Part shown: positions 34,241-43,534 of the stretch, piece by piece
Position numbering within the stretch: the first letter of the stretch is position 1
Layout: every line of letters begins with the position of its first letter
Assembly (NCBI RefSeq): GCF_009380165.1
Contig: NZ_WHUF01000003.1
Span: 434,001-498,000 of the forward strand
From: Rugamonas rivuli
GTDB lineage: Bacteria > Pseudomonadota > Gammaproteobacteria > Burkholderiales > Burkholderiaceae_D
Length of the DNA: 64,000 nt
Direction of reading: 5' to 3'
Notes under the pieces: model-generated
Seen by the model: only the letters and a program-made list of their open reading frames with translations
What the model was told of the DNA's origin: nothing
Databases searched by the model: none
Made by a program: the position numbers and the translations under genes

Positions 34241-34965
34241 CAGCTACCCCTCACCAGCTTTTGCAGCCGGTCCAGAATGTCGGGCGTGGCGGCGGCGTTG
34301 TCGGTGCGCTTGCCCTTGGGGTCGAAGCGCGCCGGCGAGCCGACCGGCTTGCCCTCGCGGTAGATCACTTCTTCCATCAGTTCGCCGTCCGGCCAGTAGC
34401 GGCGCATCGGGCCGTGCAACAGGTTGGCGCGGTAAGTGCAGGTCTGCACCACGCTGCCCTGGGCGTCGAAGTCGGTGGACTCGCCGTCCAGCAGGCCGGC
34501 CTTGTAGTGCGATTTACGCACGCGCAAGCCTTCGTGGAAAAACTCGGCCGGGCCCTGGATCTGGCCGTCGAACATGTTCAGGCGCGAGGTCAGGTGGCCA
34601 GCTTCATCGTAGGACAGCGACGGCCCGGCCGGCACGCCGTCCACCATCGTCTGGCGCGCGATGCAGCGGCCGTTGACATAGGTTTCCATCTGGCCGTGCG
34701 GCACGCCGTGCTGGAACTGCGATTGCTGGATCAGCTTGCCGTCCGGGCCGAACACCGACATCGGGCCGTGCATCTTGCCGGCTTCGAAGTGCGCCTTCAT
34801 CAGCGTGTGGCCCAGCGCGCTGAATTGTTCGAACGGGCCGTGCAGCACGCCGTCGCGCAGCCAGGCGCGTTGCAGCAGCTGGCCGCCCTCGTTGTGCTCT
34901 TCGAGCAGCAGCGGTTCGGCGGGCGCGGGGGGCGCGGTGGCGGCGAGGTCGGTCTCGGTCGTCAT
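34240..34965 (-). CDS. MORN-repeat (YwqK-like) protein linked to VgrG
   Basis: 241 residues with about six MORN-variant units (for example GVLHGPFEQFSALGHTL, GKMHGPMSVFGPDGKLI, GVPHGQMETY, GLLDGESTDFDAQGSVV, NLLHGPMRRYWPDGELM). Proteins of this type are often annotated as YwqK-family antitoxins and occur near VgrG genes, where they may be adaptors or immunity-like partners. No signal peptide. It starts one base after vgrG ends and overlaps the DUF4280 gene, so vgrG, MORN and DUF4280 act as a unit. No toxin is found in this set, so an antitoxin label should be taken with caution. Confidence 0.85.
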   Translation of the reverse strand: MTTETDLAATAPPAPAEPLLLEEHNEGGQLLQRAWLRDGVLHGPFEQFSALGHTLMKAHFEAGKMHGPMSVFGPDGKLIQQSQFQHGVPHGQMETYVNGRCIARQTMVDGVPAGPSLSYDEAGHLTSRLNMFDGQIQGPAEFFHEGLRVRKSHYKAGLLDGESTDFDAQGSVVQTCTYRANLLHGPMRRYWPDGELMEEVIYREGKPVGSPARFDPKGKRTDNAAATPDILDRLQKLVRGS

Positions 34966-34966
34966 C

Positions 34967-36958
34967 TCAGTTCACCTTGGCCATGGCGCCCTTGAGGGTC
35001 AGCATCGCGCCGGCCTCCACGGTCTGGGTGGCATCGGCCTTGCTGTTGATGACCGGCGCCTTGTTATCCATCTGCACCGCCGCCTGATTAGTCATCTTGG
35101 TGCCGGCCTTGTTGGTGAAGTCGGTGCCGGACTCGTTGGTCAAGGCCGTGCCCGCCTTGGCCGTCAGCGCCGTGCCGGCCGTGATGCCGTAGGTCGTGCC
35201 GGATTCCTCCGTCACCGCCGCGCTGGACTTGATGCTGATATCGCCCGTCACCGTGATGGTCAGCTTGCCGTCGATGGTCAGCGCATAATCGCCCGTCACC
35301 TTGTGGGTGAACTTGGCGGCGTTGGTATGCGTCTCGTCGCCCGTCACCGTCACCTCGCGCGTGCCCTTGACGTTGTGCGTCTCCTTGCCCTTCTGCACAT
35401 CCACCGTGCGGTCGCCCTCCTGCAGCGTGTGGATTTCCGCACCCTTCTTCACCGTCATGGTCAGCGCATCCTCGACCTCGGTCAGCATATCCTTCTGCGC
35501 GTGCAGGTAGAGCTGTTCGGCATCCTTCTTGTCCTCGAAGCGCAGCTCGTTGCCCGCCGCGCCCTGCTTGGACGACCAGGTGCGCATGATGGTCTGCGTC
35601 TGGTTGGCGGGCAGCTCGGCCGGCGTGGTGTTCTCGCCGTTGTAGACGCAGCCCGTCACCAGCGGCCGCTCCGGATCGCCGTTCAGATACGTCACCACCA
35701 CCTCCTGCCCCACGCGCGGCAGGAACAGCGCGCCGAAGCCCTTGCCCGCCACCGACTGCGCCACCCGCATCCAGGTCGAGCTCTTGTCGTCCTTGACGCC
35801 GTCGCGGTCCCAGGGGAACTGCACCTTGATGCGGCCATACTTGTCGGTCCAGATTTCCTCGCCGCTGGGGCCCACCACCAGCGCCGTCTCGCAGCCCACC
35901 GCGCGCGGCCGCGCCGTCTGCACCGGCGGCCGGAACGGCACCGCCACCGGGAACGCCTCGAAGGAATTGGTGTACAGATCGTCGCGCGCCGTGTGGTGCA
36001 CGCGGCGCAGCACGAAGGCGGCGTTGAGCGCTTCGACGAAATGCTCGGACAGCGTGAACTTGCTGCCGGCGCTGAACGGATAGCAGAAGCTGTCGCCGCG
36101 CAGCACTTCGGCATTGACCTGGCTGGCCTCCACGCGCAGCTTGGCGATCGCCGTGGCCGCCGCCACCGCCAGATGGCCGGTGGCGAACTCGTACACCGTG
36201 CCGCTGCCGCCGCTGGCCGAATGCGTGCCCTCCAGCGACGTGCTGGGCTTGGTGAAGTCGTAATCGTTGACGGTGGCCTTCTTCACCGCGATGGTGTTCT
36301 CGTGCGCAAAGCGCGACACCGTGTCGATGGCGTTGCCCATGCCGGTGCGCGGGAAGAAGCGCACCGCCGCCGCGCCGTCGCAATCGGCGAAGTTGGACGA
36401 GGCGTCGCCCAGCACCATCGTATGCGCGCTGCTGCTGAAGGTGAAGAAATAGAAAATGCCGGCCTGCTCCATCAGCCGGCTGATGAAGTCGAACGCGGTT
36501 TCGTCGTACTGCACGACGTAGTCGACCGGATCGTAGGTCTGGGTCAGCTTGTCGTCGAAGGTGACGCTGAAGTCGCCCAGCACCGCCTTGATGATGTCCG
36601 CCACCGACTTGGCCTGGTAGATCTTGCGGTCGCGCGACAGGGTCAGCAGCCACAGCATGGGCACCACCTCGGCCTCGTAGGTGGCGAAGTCCTGGTCGAA
36701 GCCGCTCTGGATGAAGCGCGACACCATGCCGCTGATGTAGCGCTTGCTGCCGCCCTCCACGCTCAGCATCACCGTCATGCTCTTGCCGACGGCCGTGGCG
36801 GCGCTCAGGCTGGTGCTGCCGGAGCGCATGTGCAGGTTGAACTTGAACATCTCCGAAATGCCCTCGCTGCCTTCGACCGAGTCGAGCAGCAGGTCGTTGT
36901 CGCCGAAGGGCGATGTCAGGGCCAGCAGGCCGCCGGGTTGTTCGAAGCCGGTCCTCAT
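34967..36958 (-). CDS. vgrG: Type VI secretion spike protein VgrG (TssI)
   Basis: 663 residues. N-terminal gp27-like part (LTSPFGDNDLLLDSVEGSEGISEMFKFNLHM...), gp5-like OB fold (GEEIWTDKYGRIKVQFPWDRDG and ARVAQS-like VAQSVAGKGFGALFLPRVGQEVVV), then a long C-terminal beta-helix with repeated short units (KKGAEIHTLQEGDRTVDVQKGKETHNVKG; GTALTAKAGTALTNESGTD) ending AMLTLKGAMAKVN. It has no extra catalytic C-terminal domain. Start at 36958, overlapping the clpV stop (ATGA); the longer frame to 37561 is rejected because it runs through clpV. Confidence 0.96.
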   Translation of the reverse strand: MRTGFEQPGGLLALTSPFGDNDLLLDSVEGSEGISEMFKFNLHMRSGSTSLSAATAVGKSMTVMLSVEGGSKRYISGMVSRFIQSGFDQDFATYEAEVVPMLWLLTLSRDRKIYQAKSVADIIKAVLGDFSVTFDDKLTQTYDPVDYVVQYDETAFDFISRLMEQAGIFYFFTFSSSAHTMVLGDASSNFADCDGAAAVRFFPRTGMGNAIDTVSRFAHENTIAVKKATVNDYDFTKPSTSLEGTHSASGGSGTVYEFATGHLAVAAATAIAKLRVEASQVNAEVLRGDSFCYPFSAGSKFTLSEHFVEALNAAFVLRRVHHTARDDLYTNSFEAFPVAVPFRPPVQTARPRAVGCETALVVGPSGEEIWTDKYGRIKVQFPWDRDGVKDDKSSTWMRVAQSVAGKGFGALFLPRVGQEVVVTYLNGDPERPLVTGCVYNGENTTPAELPANQTQTIMRTWSSKQGAAGNELRFEDKKDAEQLYLHAQKDMLTEVEDALTMTVKKGAEIHTLQEGDRTVDVQKGKETHNVKGTREVTVTGDETHTNAAKFTHKVTGDYALTIDGKLTITVTGDISIKSSAAVTEESGTTYGITAGTALTAKAGTALTNESGTDFTNKAGTKMTNQAAVQMDNKAPVINSKADATQTVEAGAMLTLKGAMAKVN

Positions 36959-39639
36959 GGCTGGCCCCGCAGCGGATGTTCGCGGAAGGTGTAGGCGAAC
37001 GGCTCGTCCGCGCCCACGCTCATGTGGATGGCGGTGAAGGGCTTGAGCATGGCCATACGCTCCAGCACCAGCGACGACAGCAGCGGCAGCACCGTCTGCG
37101 TCAGGATGAAGTCGATGTTGCGGGCGCCGCTGTCGACCTCGGTGCAGCGGGCGGTGACGACTTCGGTCACGCGGTCGTCCCAGGTGAAGCGGGCGTTGTG
37201 GTTCTGGGCGAAGCGCAGCGCCAGCTTGGCCAGCTTGAGATCGACGATGTTGCTGATCTGCTCGTCGCCCAGCGGGTAGTAAGGCACCAGCACCAGCCGC
37301 CCCAGGAAGGCCGGGCTGAACTGGCGCAACAGGGCCGGCCGCAGCTGCTCGATCAACTCGGTCGGATCGGGCCGCTTGCCGTTGGCGCAGGCTTGCGTGA
37401 TGACGTCCTGCCCGGCGTTCGAGGTCAGCAGGATCAGCGTGTTCTTGAAGTCGATGGTGATGCCTTCGCCGTCCTCCATCGTGCCCTTGTCGAACACCTG
37501 GAAGAACAGTTCCAGCACGTCCGGGTGGGCTTTTTCCATTTCGTCCAGCAGCACCACGCAATACGGGCGGCGGCGCACGGCCTCGGTCAGCACGCCGCCC
37601 TTGCCATAGCCCACGTAGCCGGGCGGCGCCCCCTTCAGGCTGGAGATCGAATGCGCCTCCTGGAACTCCGACATATTGATCGTCACCATATTGCGCTCGC
37701 CGCCGTACAGCATGTCCGCCAGCGCGAACGCGGTCTCGGTCTTGCCGACGCCGCTGGGGCCGACCAGCATGAACACGCCGACCGGCTTGCCAGGATCGTC
37801 CAGCTCGGCGCGGAAGGTGCGCACGCGGCGGGCGATGGCGTCCAGCGCCTGCTCCTGCCCGACCACGCGGTCTTCCAGCCGCTCCTTCAGTTGCAGCACG
37901 GTGTGGATTTCATCGGCCAGCATCTTGCCGACCGGGATGCCGGTCCAGCCGGAAATCACGCCGGCGACGATTTTCGAATCGACGCACACCGGCACCAGCG
38001 GCTCGTCGTCCTGGATCGCCTCCAGGCCTTTTTGCAGGCGCTGCAACTGGTCGCCGCGCGAGATGCGTTCTTCGTCGTCGAGCGCGGCATGGTCGTCGGC
38101 CGAGGCGGCGATGGCGCGGCGCAGCACCAGGATTTCATCGACGGCGCGGCGTTCCTCGGCCAGCTTGTCCTGCAGCCGCAGCAGGCGCGCTTGCAGCAGC
38201 GCCTGCTGCATGTCCATCTTGGCGATCGCGGCGGCCTGGTCCTCGCCGCGCGCATGCCGCTGGCGGGCGATGCGCAGTTCCTCGCCGTTGAGGACGATGT
38301 CGTGCTCCAGCGTCTCCAGTTGCGGCGGCGCGCCGGCCTGGCCGATGGCGACGCGGGCGCAGGCGGTGTCCAGCACGCTGATGGCCTTGTCCGGCAACTG
38401 GCGGCCCGAGATGTAGCGGTGCGACAGGCGCACGGCGTCGGTGACGGCTTCGTCGAGGATCTCGACGCCGTGGTGCTGCTCCAGCGTCGCCACCATGCCG
38501 CGCAACATGCCGATGGCGGCGTCCGTCGTCGGCTCCTCCACCTTGACCACCTGGAAGCGGCGCGCCAGCGCGGGATCGCGTTCGACGTATTTCTTGTACT
38601 CGGCCCAGGTGGTGGCGGCGATGGTGCGCAGCTCGCCCCGCGCCAGCGCGGGCTTGAGCAGGTTGGCGGCGTCGCCCTGCCCTTCGCTGCCGCCGGCGCC
38701 GATCAGCTGGTGGGCTTCGTCGATGAACAGGACGATGGGCGTGGCCGAGGCGCGCACTTCGGCGATCACGGATTTGAGGCGGTTTTCGAATTCGCCCTTG
38801 ATGCCGGCGCCCGCCTGCAGTAGCGCCAGGTCCAGCGTGCGCACCACCACGTTGGCCAGCGCCGGCGGCACCGCGCCGGCGGCGATGCGCTGCGCGAAGC
38901 CTTCCACCACGGCGGTCTTGCCGACGCCCGCCTCGCCGGTCAGGATGGGGTTGTTCTGGCGGCGGCGCAGCAGGATGTCGATGATCTGGCGGATCTCGGC
39001 GTCGCGGCCGCGTATCGGATCGATGCGGCCGGCGCGCGCCAGCGCCGTCATGTCCACCGTGTACTGGTCCAGCGACGGCGTGGCGCCGCCGGCGCCTTGC
39101 GGCGTGGGCATGGCGCCCACCTGCGGGACGGCCGCGGCGGACGGCGGTAGGGCCGCGCCGCCATCCTCCGGCGAGGCGGCCAGCAGCGCAGGCAACTCCT
39201 TCTTCAACTGCTCGCGCGGTATCTTCAGCAGCTCGGGCGCACTTTCGATCAGCAGGCCGCGCAGGCTGTCCACCTCCAGCATCGCCAGCAGCACCGTGCC
39301 GGAGCGCACTTGCTGGCTGCCCAGCAGCATCGAGCTCAGCATCCACGCTTCCTGGAACAGCGCAATGAACTGCGGCGCCAGCGCCGGTGTGCGGCCGTTG
39401 CCGCGCTTGAAGCCGTCCATGCTGCGTTGCAGTTGCGCCAGCACCGCGCCATCGTCGATGCCGAAGTGCCGCAACAGCAGCACAAAGTCCGGCACCCGCT
39501 CTTCCAGCAAGGTGAACAGCAAATGCTCCAGCTCGACGTTGTACTGCGTCTGCTTCACGCACAGCTCGGCCGCATGCCCCATCGCCCGCTTGCATTCGGG
39601 GTTGAGCTTGGACAGCAGGGTGCGGATATCGATTTCCAT
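36955..39639 (-). CDS. clpV: Type VI secretion ATPase ClpV (TssH)
   Basis: Hexameric AAA+ unfoldase that recycles the contracted TssB/TssC sheath. 894 residues. N-domain (about 1-150) with repeated helices, Walker A1 GEAGVGKTAVVEG near 234 and Walker B LFIDEAHQLIGAG. The middle coiled-coil domain has ALLQARLLRLQDKLAEERRAVDE, Walker A2 GPSGVGKTETAFAL lies near 626, and Walker B is VVLLDEMEKAHPDV. The start ATG of MEIDIRTLLSKLNP was chosen because the family begins there. It follows tssG by five bases. Confidence 0.96.
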   Translation of the reverse strand: MEIDIRTLLSKLNPECKRAMGHAAELCVKQTQYNVELEHLLFTLLEERVPDFVLLLRHFGIDDGAVLAQLQRSMDGFKRGNGRTPALAPQFIALFQEAWMLSSMLLGSQQVRSGTVLLAMLEVDSLRGLLIESAPELLKIPREQLKKELPALLAASPEDGGAALPPSAAAVPQVGAMPTPQGAGGATPSLDQYTVDMTALARAGRIDPIRGRDAEIRQIIDILLRRRQNNPILTGEAGVGKTAVVEGFAQRIAAGAVPPALANVVVRTLDLALLQAGAGIKGEFENRLKSVIAEVRASATPIVLFIDEAHQLIGAGGSEGQGDAANLLKPALARGELRTIAATTWAEYKKYVERDPALARRFQVVKVEEPTTDAAIGMLRGMVATLEQHHGVEILDEAVTDAVRLSHRYISGRQLPDKAISVLDTACARVAIGQAGAPPQLETLEHDIVLNGEELRIARQRHARGEDQAAAIAKMDMQQALLQARLLRLQDKLAEERRAVDEILVLRRAIAASADDHAALDDEERISRGDQLQRLQKGLEAIQDDEPLVPVCVDSKIVAGVISGWTGIPVGKMLADEIHTVLQLKERLEDRVVGQEQALDAIARRVRTFRAELDDPGKPVGVFMLVGPSGVGKTETAFALADMLYGGERNMVTINMSEFQEAHSISSLKGAPPGYVGYGKGGVLTEAVRRRPYCVVLLDEMEKAHPDVLELFFQVFDKGTMEDGEGITIDFKNTLILLTSNAGQDVITQACANGKRPDPTELIEQLRPALLRQFSPAFLGRLVLVPYYPLGDEQISNIVDLKLAKLALRFAQNHNARFTWDDRVTEVVTARCTEVDSGARNIDFILTQTVLPLLSSLVLERMAMLKPFTAIHMSVGADEPFAYTFREHPLRGQP

Positions 39640-39644
39640 CGCCG

Positions 39645-40673
39645 TCAGCCCTCTTCCGTCGACAGCAGGAAATTCGCCGGCTGGTAGCGCACGGGCGCGG
39701 CGTCGTCGGCGCGGCGCGGGCTGCACAGCCAGGTGCTCAGGCCCAGGCGCGGCGGCAGTTCGGCATCGGCCTTCAAGCGCGTTTCCGGCCGCACCGCCAG
39801 GTCCAGCCGCAGCCGCACCTGGATGTCGCTTTGCAGATGCCGCGCCACCAGCCAGCCCAGCAGCGCATTGTCCTTCGCGCCCGGCAGCAGGGCCGCGTAT
39901 TGCGCCGGTTGCAGCGGCGGCGCGTCCAGCGCCATGCCGGCGCCCTGGTCCCAGGCCCGCGCGCCCAGGCTGGCGCCCATGCCCAGCCGCGCCGTCATCG
40001 GCGCCGGCTTGCCCTGGTCGTGCAGCCTGGCGCGGTCGCACGGCGCCAGCGCGTGCCAGCCGCCGACAAACTGCTTGCCGCTGAAACGCACGCCCATGCG
40101 GTCGCGCACCACGGCCAGCAGCGACACCATCGAACGCGGCGCCGCGCCCTGCAGGCCGGCGTGCCGCAGCCAGGCTTGCTGGCCGTCCGGCCCGCGCACG
40201 CCTTCGGCGCGGCCCAGGCTGGACAAGGCGTCCAGGCTGCGCACGATGGGCGCGTGGTTGATGCTGTCCGTGCTCAGCGCCAGGTGGTGCTTGCGGCGGC
40301 TGCGGTACAGGAAACCCAGCAGGCGCTGGTTGAAGATGTCCAGGAACTCCAGCCCCGACATGTCGCGCGCGCGGCGGCGTTCCATCAGCAGCTCGGTGAA
40401 CGGCATCGGCAGCGGGCCTTGTGAGCCGGCCAGCGTCAGCACCGGCGTCTTCAGCGTCAGCGTCGGGCCGGACTGCTTGCTGTCGTGCAGGCCGCTGACG
40501 TCGCTGGGCGCGAACGACAGGTCGACCTGCGATGACAGCCGCAGCGCCTCGTCCATGCCGACCGAGGTGCCGACGTGGGCGCGCGCAGGTTCGCTGCGCT
40601 CCAGGATGCTGATCGCCTGGAACAGATCGAAGGCATGCGGGTCGTCCCGCAATAGCGACATCAGATCAGACAT
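39645..40673 (-). CDS. tssG: Type VI secretion baseplate protein TssG
   Basis: 342 residues, normal for TssG. DDPHAFDLFQAISILER is the conserved N-terminal block, GPLPMPFTELLMERRRARDMSGLEFLDIFNQRLLGFLYR the central one, and the C-terminal VRLRLDLAVRPETRLKADAELPPRLGLSTWL is typical. The start is uncertain between the ATG at 40673, which overlaps tssF by 13 bases, and an ATG four codons later that forms TGATG with the tssF stop. Confidence 0.95.
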   Translation of the reverse strand: MSDLMSLLRDDPHAFDLFQAISILERSEPARAHVGTSVGMDEALRLSSQVDLSFAPSDVSGLHDSKQSGPTLTLKTPVLTLAGSQGPLPMPFTELLMERRRARDMSGLEFLDIFNQRLLGFLYRSRRKHHLALSTDSINHAPIVRSLDALSSLGRAEGVRGPDGQQAWLRHAGLQGAAPRSMVSLLAVVRDRMGVRFSGKQFVGGWHALAPCDRARLHDQGKPAPMTARLGMGASLGARAWDQGAGMALDAPPLQPAQYAALLPGAKDNALLGWLVARHLQSDIQVRLRLDLAVRPETRLKADAELPPRLGLSTWLCSPRRADDAAPVRYQPANFLLSTEEG

Positions 40674-42412
40674 TGGCGTCCACTCATGGCAGGCCACTGC
40701 ATCCACGGTTCGCCGCCGCGCGTGACGGCCAGGCGGACGAAGGAATTGGCGGAGGTGTACAAGGCAAAGAACCGCGACAGCACGCCGGCCAGCACCAGCG
40801 GCGAGGTGCCGACGAAGGCGTCGGCGTCGAACTCCAGCACGATGTCGGTGCCGCGGCAATGGCCGCGCCAGGTATCGTTGCCCAGGCGCGCCGTCGCCAC
40901 CGACGCCGCCATGCTCTTGACGCCGCGCACCTGCGCCTGGTCGCGCGCGCTGTCGCCGGCGAACAGCATCAGCATCTGCTGCAAGGTGTGGACGCCGGTG
41001 GTGCCGTCCACCAGCGAGCGGTGGTTCAGGCGCAGCAGCGCCACCAGCGACCACAAGGCCTTGGCCTCCATCACCGGCGGCCGCTGGGCGCTGGGCTGGT
41101 ACAGCGCGCGGATGTCGGTCGAGGTGGAAATGCCTTCGCCGTAGAAGCGCGTGCCGGGCGCGATCTGCTCGGCCAGGCTGCGGTTGGTGCACAGCAGTTG
41201 CGCATACACCACCGGCTCGTCCGGCATGCTGCGCACGTCGCTGCGGTCGACAAAGCTCAGGTAGACGTCGGTGCCGGTGATGCCCTTGCGCAGGCTCATC
41301 TCGCGCCGCAGCGACCAGAACACGGTGGCGTCGCCGGCGTCGGCCGCCGATTCGGCAAACACGCTGGGGATGAGGCTGGGCCGCTCGGCGCGCGGATCGG
41401 AGGCCGTCACCGAGACCACCGAATGCACTTCCATCACCGCCTCGCGCTGGTAGTCCGGCACCAGCATGTATTCGTAGTGGCGGCGGTGCAGGCGGATCGG
41501 CTCGCTGGTGACGGGGAACAGGTTCACGGCCGGCACGCAGCCGAGCAGGAAGTTGGCCGCGCTCAGCTGCGACAGCACGCGCGCGCTGCGGTTGAACACG
41601 AAGCGCACCGAGAAACCCGTGCCCACGCCCAGCAGGCCGCGCAAGCCGGCCAGGTCGAAGAACTGGAACTTGCGCGGGAAGGCGAAGTACTCCTGCAACA
41701 GCGCATAGGCCGGATGGGCGTGCGCCGGCTGCGCCAGGATGGCCTGGCCCTCGTCGAAGCCGACCTCGGTCAGGCTGTTCGGCGACAGGCGGTGCAGCCC
41801 GCCGCCGCCGGACAGCAGCTCGACGCGCTCCAGGCCGCTGATCAGCAGTTCGTGCAGCGGCATCGTCGTCATCAGATCGCCGGACAGGTGCAGGCGCAGG
41901 CGGTCCAGCTCCAGCTCGGAGACATCGAGGCCGGTGTCGCAGCGCAGGTCGAGGCGCAGCGTGCGCGTGTCTTCCATCTTGATGGCCGCCACTTGCAGCG
42001 GCCACAGCGTGGTGTCCCAGGCGACCTGGAAGCGGCAGTTCTCGCCGCTGGCGGCGGTGGCCGACAGCATGGCGCCGCGCACCACCGGCATGCCGGCCAT
42101 GACCTTGCCTTGCGACGAATCCAGCGTCATCTGCACCACCGTCATCGCCGGCACCGGCTGCGTCAGGCTCGGGCACAGGTTGTCCAGCATGGCGCCGGCG
42201 ATGGTGGGGAAATCGCGGTCGAGATCGCGGTGCACGCGCGCCGTCAGGAAGGCCACCGATTCGATCAGGCGCTCGGTGTGCGGATCGGCCGATTCGCCGC
42301 CGCTCAGCACCAGCCGCTGCGCCACCTTGGGATAGCGCGCCGCGAAGTCGGCGGACTGGGTGCGCAGATAGGACAGTTCGCGCCGGTAGTATTCGAGGAT
42401 GTCGTCGCTCAC
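40661..42412 (-). CDS. tssF: Type VI secretion baseplate protein TssF
   Basis: 583 residues. DILEYYRRELSYLRTQSADFAARYPKVAQRL is the diagnostic TssF N-terminus, followed by DPHTERLIESVAFLTARVHRDLDRDFP. I chose the GTG at 42412 because GGAGG is correctly spaced before it and the family starts at this point; the longer frame to 42550 runs through tssE. It lies in the conserved tssE-F-G-H order. Confidence 0.95.
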   Translation of the reverse strand: MSDDILEYYRRELSYLRTQSADFAARYPKVAQRLVLSGGESADPHTERLIESVAFLTARVHRDLDRDFPTIAGAMLDNLCPSLTQPVPAMTVVQMTLDSSQGKVMAGMPVVRGAMLSATAASGENCRFQVAWDTTLWPLQVAAIKMEDTRTLRLDLRCDTGLDVSELELDRLRLHLSGDLMTTMPLHELLISGLERVELLSGGGGLHRLSPNSLTEVGFDEGQAILAQPAHAHPAYALLQEYFAFPRKFQFFDLAGLRGLLGVGTGFSVRFVFNRSARVLSQLSAANFLLGCVPAVNLFPVTSEPIRLHRRHYEYMLVPDYQREAVMEVHSVVSVTASDPRAERPSLIPSVFAESAADAGDATVFWSLRREMSLRKGITGTDVYLSFVDRSDVRSMPDEPVVYAQLLCTNRSLAEQIAPGTRFYGEGISTSTDIRALYQPSAQRPPVMEAKALWSLVALLRLNHRSLVDGTTGVHTLQQMLMLFAGDSARDQAQVRGVKSMAASVATARLGNDTWRGHCRGTDIVLEFDADAFVGTSPLVLAGVLSRFFALYTSANSFVRLAVTRGGEPWMQWPAMSGRQCLI

Positions 42413-42437
42413 CGCAGGGCCTCCGTCTGGCCGCCCA

Positions 42438-42896
42438 TCATGCGGCCGCCTGCATCGCGGCCGAACGGGCGTCCAGCGCCACGTCGAAATTGACCCGGCA
42501 CAGCTGCTGCCCCAGCAGCACCACGGCGGCGATGGCGGCGCGGGCCGCATACGGCTTGGCCGGATCGGCGCTGACCTCCACCTTCACGTGCGACAGCCGG
42601 GGTTCGTACAGCGCCAGCGCGCGCTCCAGCACCCGGCCCCAGGTGCCGAGGTCCTGGTCGGTTTGCGGCGACAGGCTCAACATGTCCGGCAGGCCGTAGT
42701 CGAGTACGGTGGGGTCGCCGTTCAGGTAGGTGTCGATGGTCAGCGCATTGCGCACGTTGAACAGCCGCATCAGATCCAGCTGCAACGAATGCTGCAAGCC
42801 GCCGCCATCGAGCAGCCTGCCATCCGGCGAGGCATGGTGCGCGCCGGTCAACCGATCAAACAAGGGAACAAGCGACGCCGTGATGGCTTTAGACAT
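42438..42896 (-). CDS. tssE: Type VI secretion baseplate protein TssE (gp25-like)
   Basis: 152 residues. Contains the gp25/lysozyme-like wedge domain: NALTIDTYLNGDPTVLDYGLPDMLSLS and IAHYEPRLSHVKVEV-like ALALYEPRLSHVKVEVSADP. I used the ATG at 42896; a GTG seven codons upstream is possible. No strong ribosome-binding site is visible for either. It lies between hcp and tssF as in most T6SS loci. Confidence 0.9.
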   Translation of the reverse strand: MSKAITASLVPLFDRLTGAHHASPDGRLLDGGGLQHSLQLDLMRLFNVRNALTIDTYLNGDPTVLDYGLPDMLSLSPQTDQDLGTWGRVLERALALYEPRLSHVKVEVSADPAKPYAARAAIAAVVLLGQQLCRVNFDVALDARSAAMQAAA

Positions 42897-42969
42897 AGGG
42901 TTCTGTACGAGCAGCACTCAGGACGGGACGATAGGCGGTGCGCCCACGGGCGCCCGCCGCAAAGCCGCA

Positions 42970-43455
42970 TCAATCCGCTTTCATCGTCTCCAGGTTCCAG
43001 TTCCAGGTGCCGGTGCCCTTCGCAGTCGAATCCGCCTGCTGCTGGGTGTAGTCGCACTTGATCTTGGTGAAGCTGATCGAGAACGAATCCGACGGAATGC
43101 CGCCACCGCCGGAGGTGCTGATGTTCGAGATCATGGCGTTGGTCATCTCGTACGTGAAGAAGTTCATGTACTTGCCGTTTTCCACGCGCCCCACGTGCAG
43201 CTTGGCGACGCCGATCTTGGTGCCCTGGGTACAGGCCTTGTACATCTCCGTGGTCGACAGGTCGGACATTTTCGAGAACGAGACTTCGGAAAACACCGGA
43301 CGGCCGGAAGTGCGCTCGGTGTTCGAAGCATCCATTTGCAGCGGCATCGAGGCGCTGTGCGAGTACGACAGCACGATGATCTTGGCGGCGTAGCCGGTGA
43401 CCATGCAGTTGCCTACGATGGTGGTGCCCAAATCCAGAATAAGTACGTCAGACAT
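42970..43455 (-). CDS. hcp: Hcp tube protein (TssD)
   Basis: Forms the inner tube of the T6SS and is secreted. 161 residues, the usual length. MSDVLILDLG... GNCMVTGYAAKIIVLSYSHSASMPLQ and GRPVFSEVSFSKMSDLSTTEMYKACTQG match Hcp1-type proteins, and the C-terminal IPSDSFSISFTKIKCDYTQQ is typical. TTTGGAG precedes the ATG at 43455, which decides against a TTG start 12 bases upstream. The 79-base gap to tssC is larger than other gaps in the operon, so an extra internal promoter or processing site is possible. Confidence 0.96.
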   Translation of the reverse strand: MSDVLILDLGTTIVGNCMVTGYAAKIIVLSYSHSASMPLQMDASNTERTSGRPVFSEVSFSKMSDLSTTEMYKACTQGTKIGVAKLHVGRVENGKYMNFFTYEMTNAMISNISTSGGGGIPSDSFSISFTKIKCDYTQQQADSTAKGTGTWNWNLETMKAD

Positions 43456-43534
43456 TGCTGGCTCCAAATTTTTGAGAGCCCGTCCGGCTGTGCTGCCGGG
43501 CGGGCGGGGTCATATCAGTGTGTGCAGAGGGAGA

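Noticed and set aside
34736..36994. 752-codon plus-strand frame opposite vgrG
   Set aside because: Shadow of vgrG and MORN gene codon bias; no coherent domain.
36959..37561. N-terminal extension of VgrG to 864 residues
   Set aside because: It lies in clpV in another frame; the family start and the ATGA overlap place the start at 36958.
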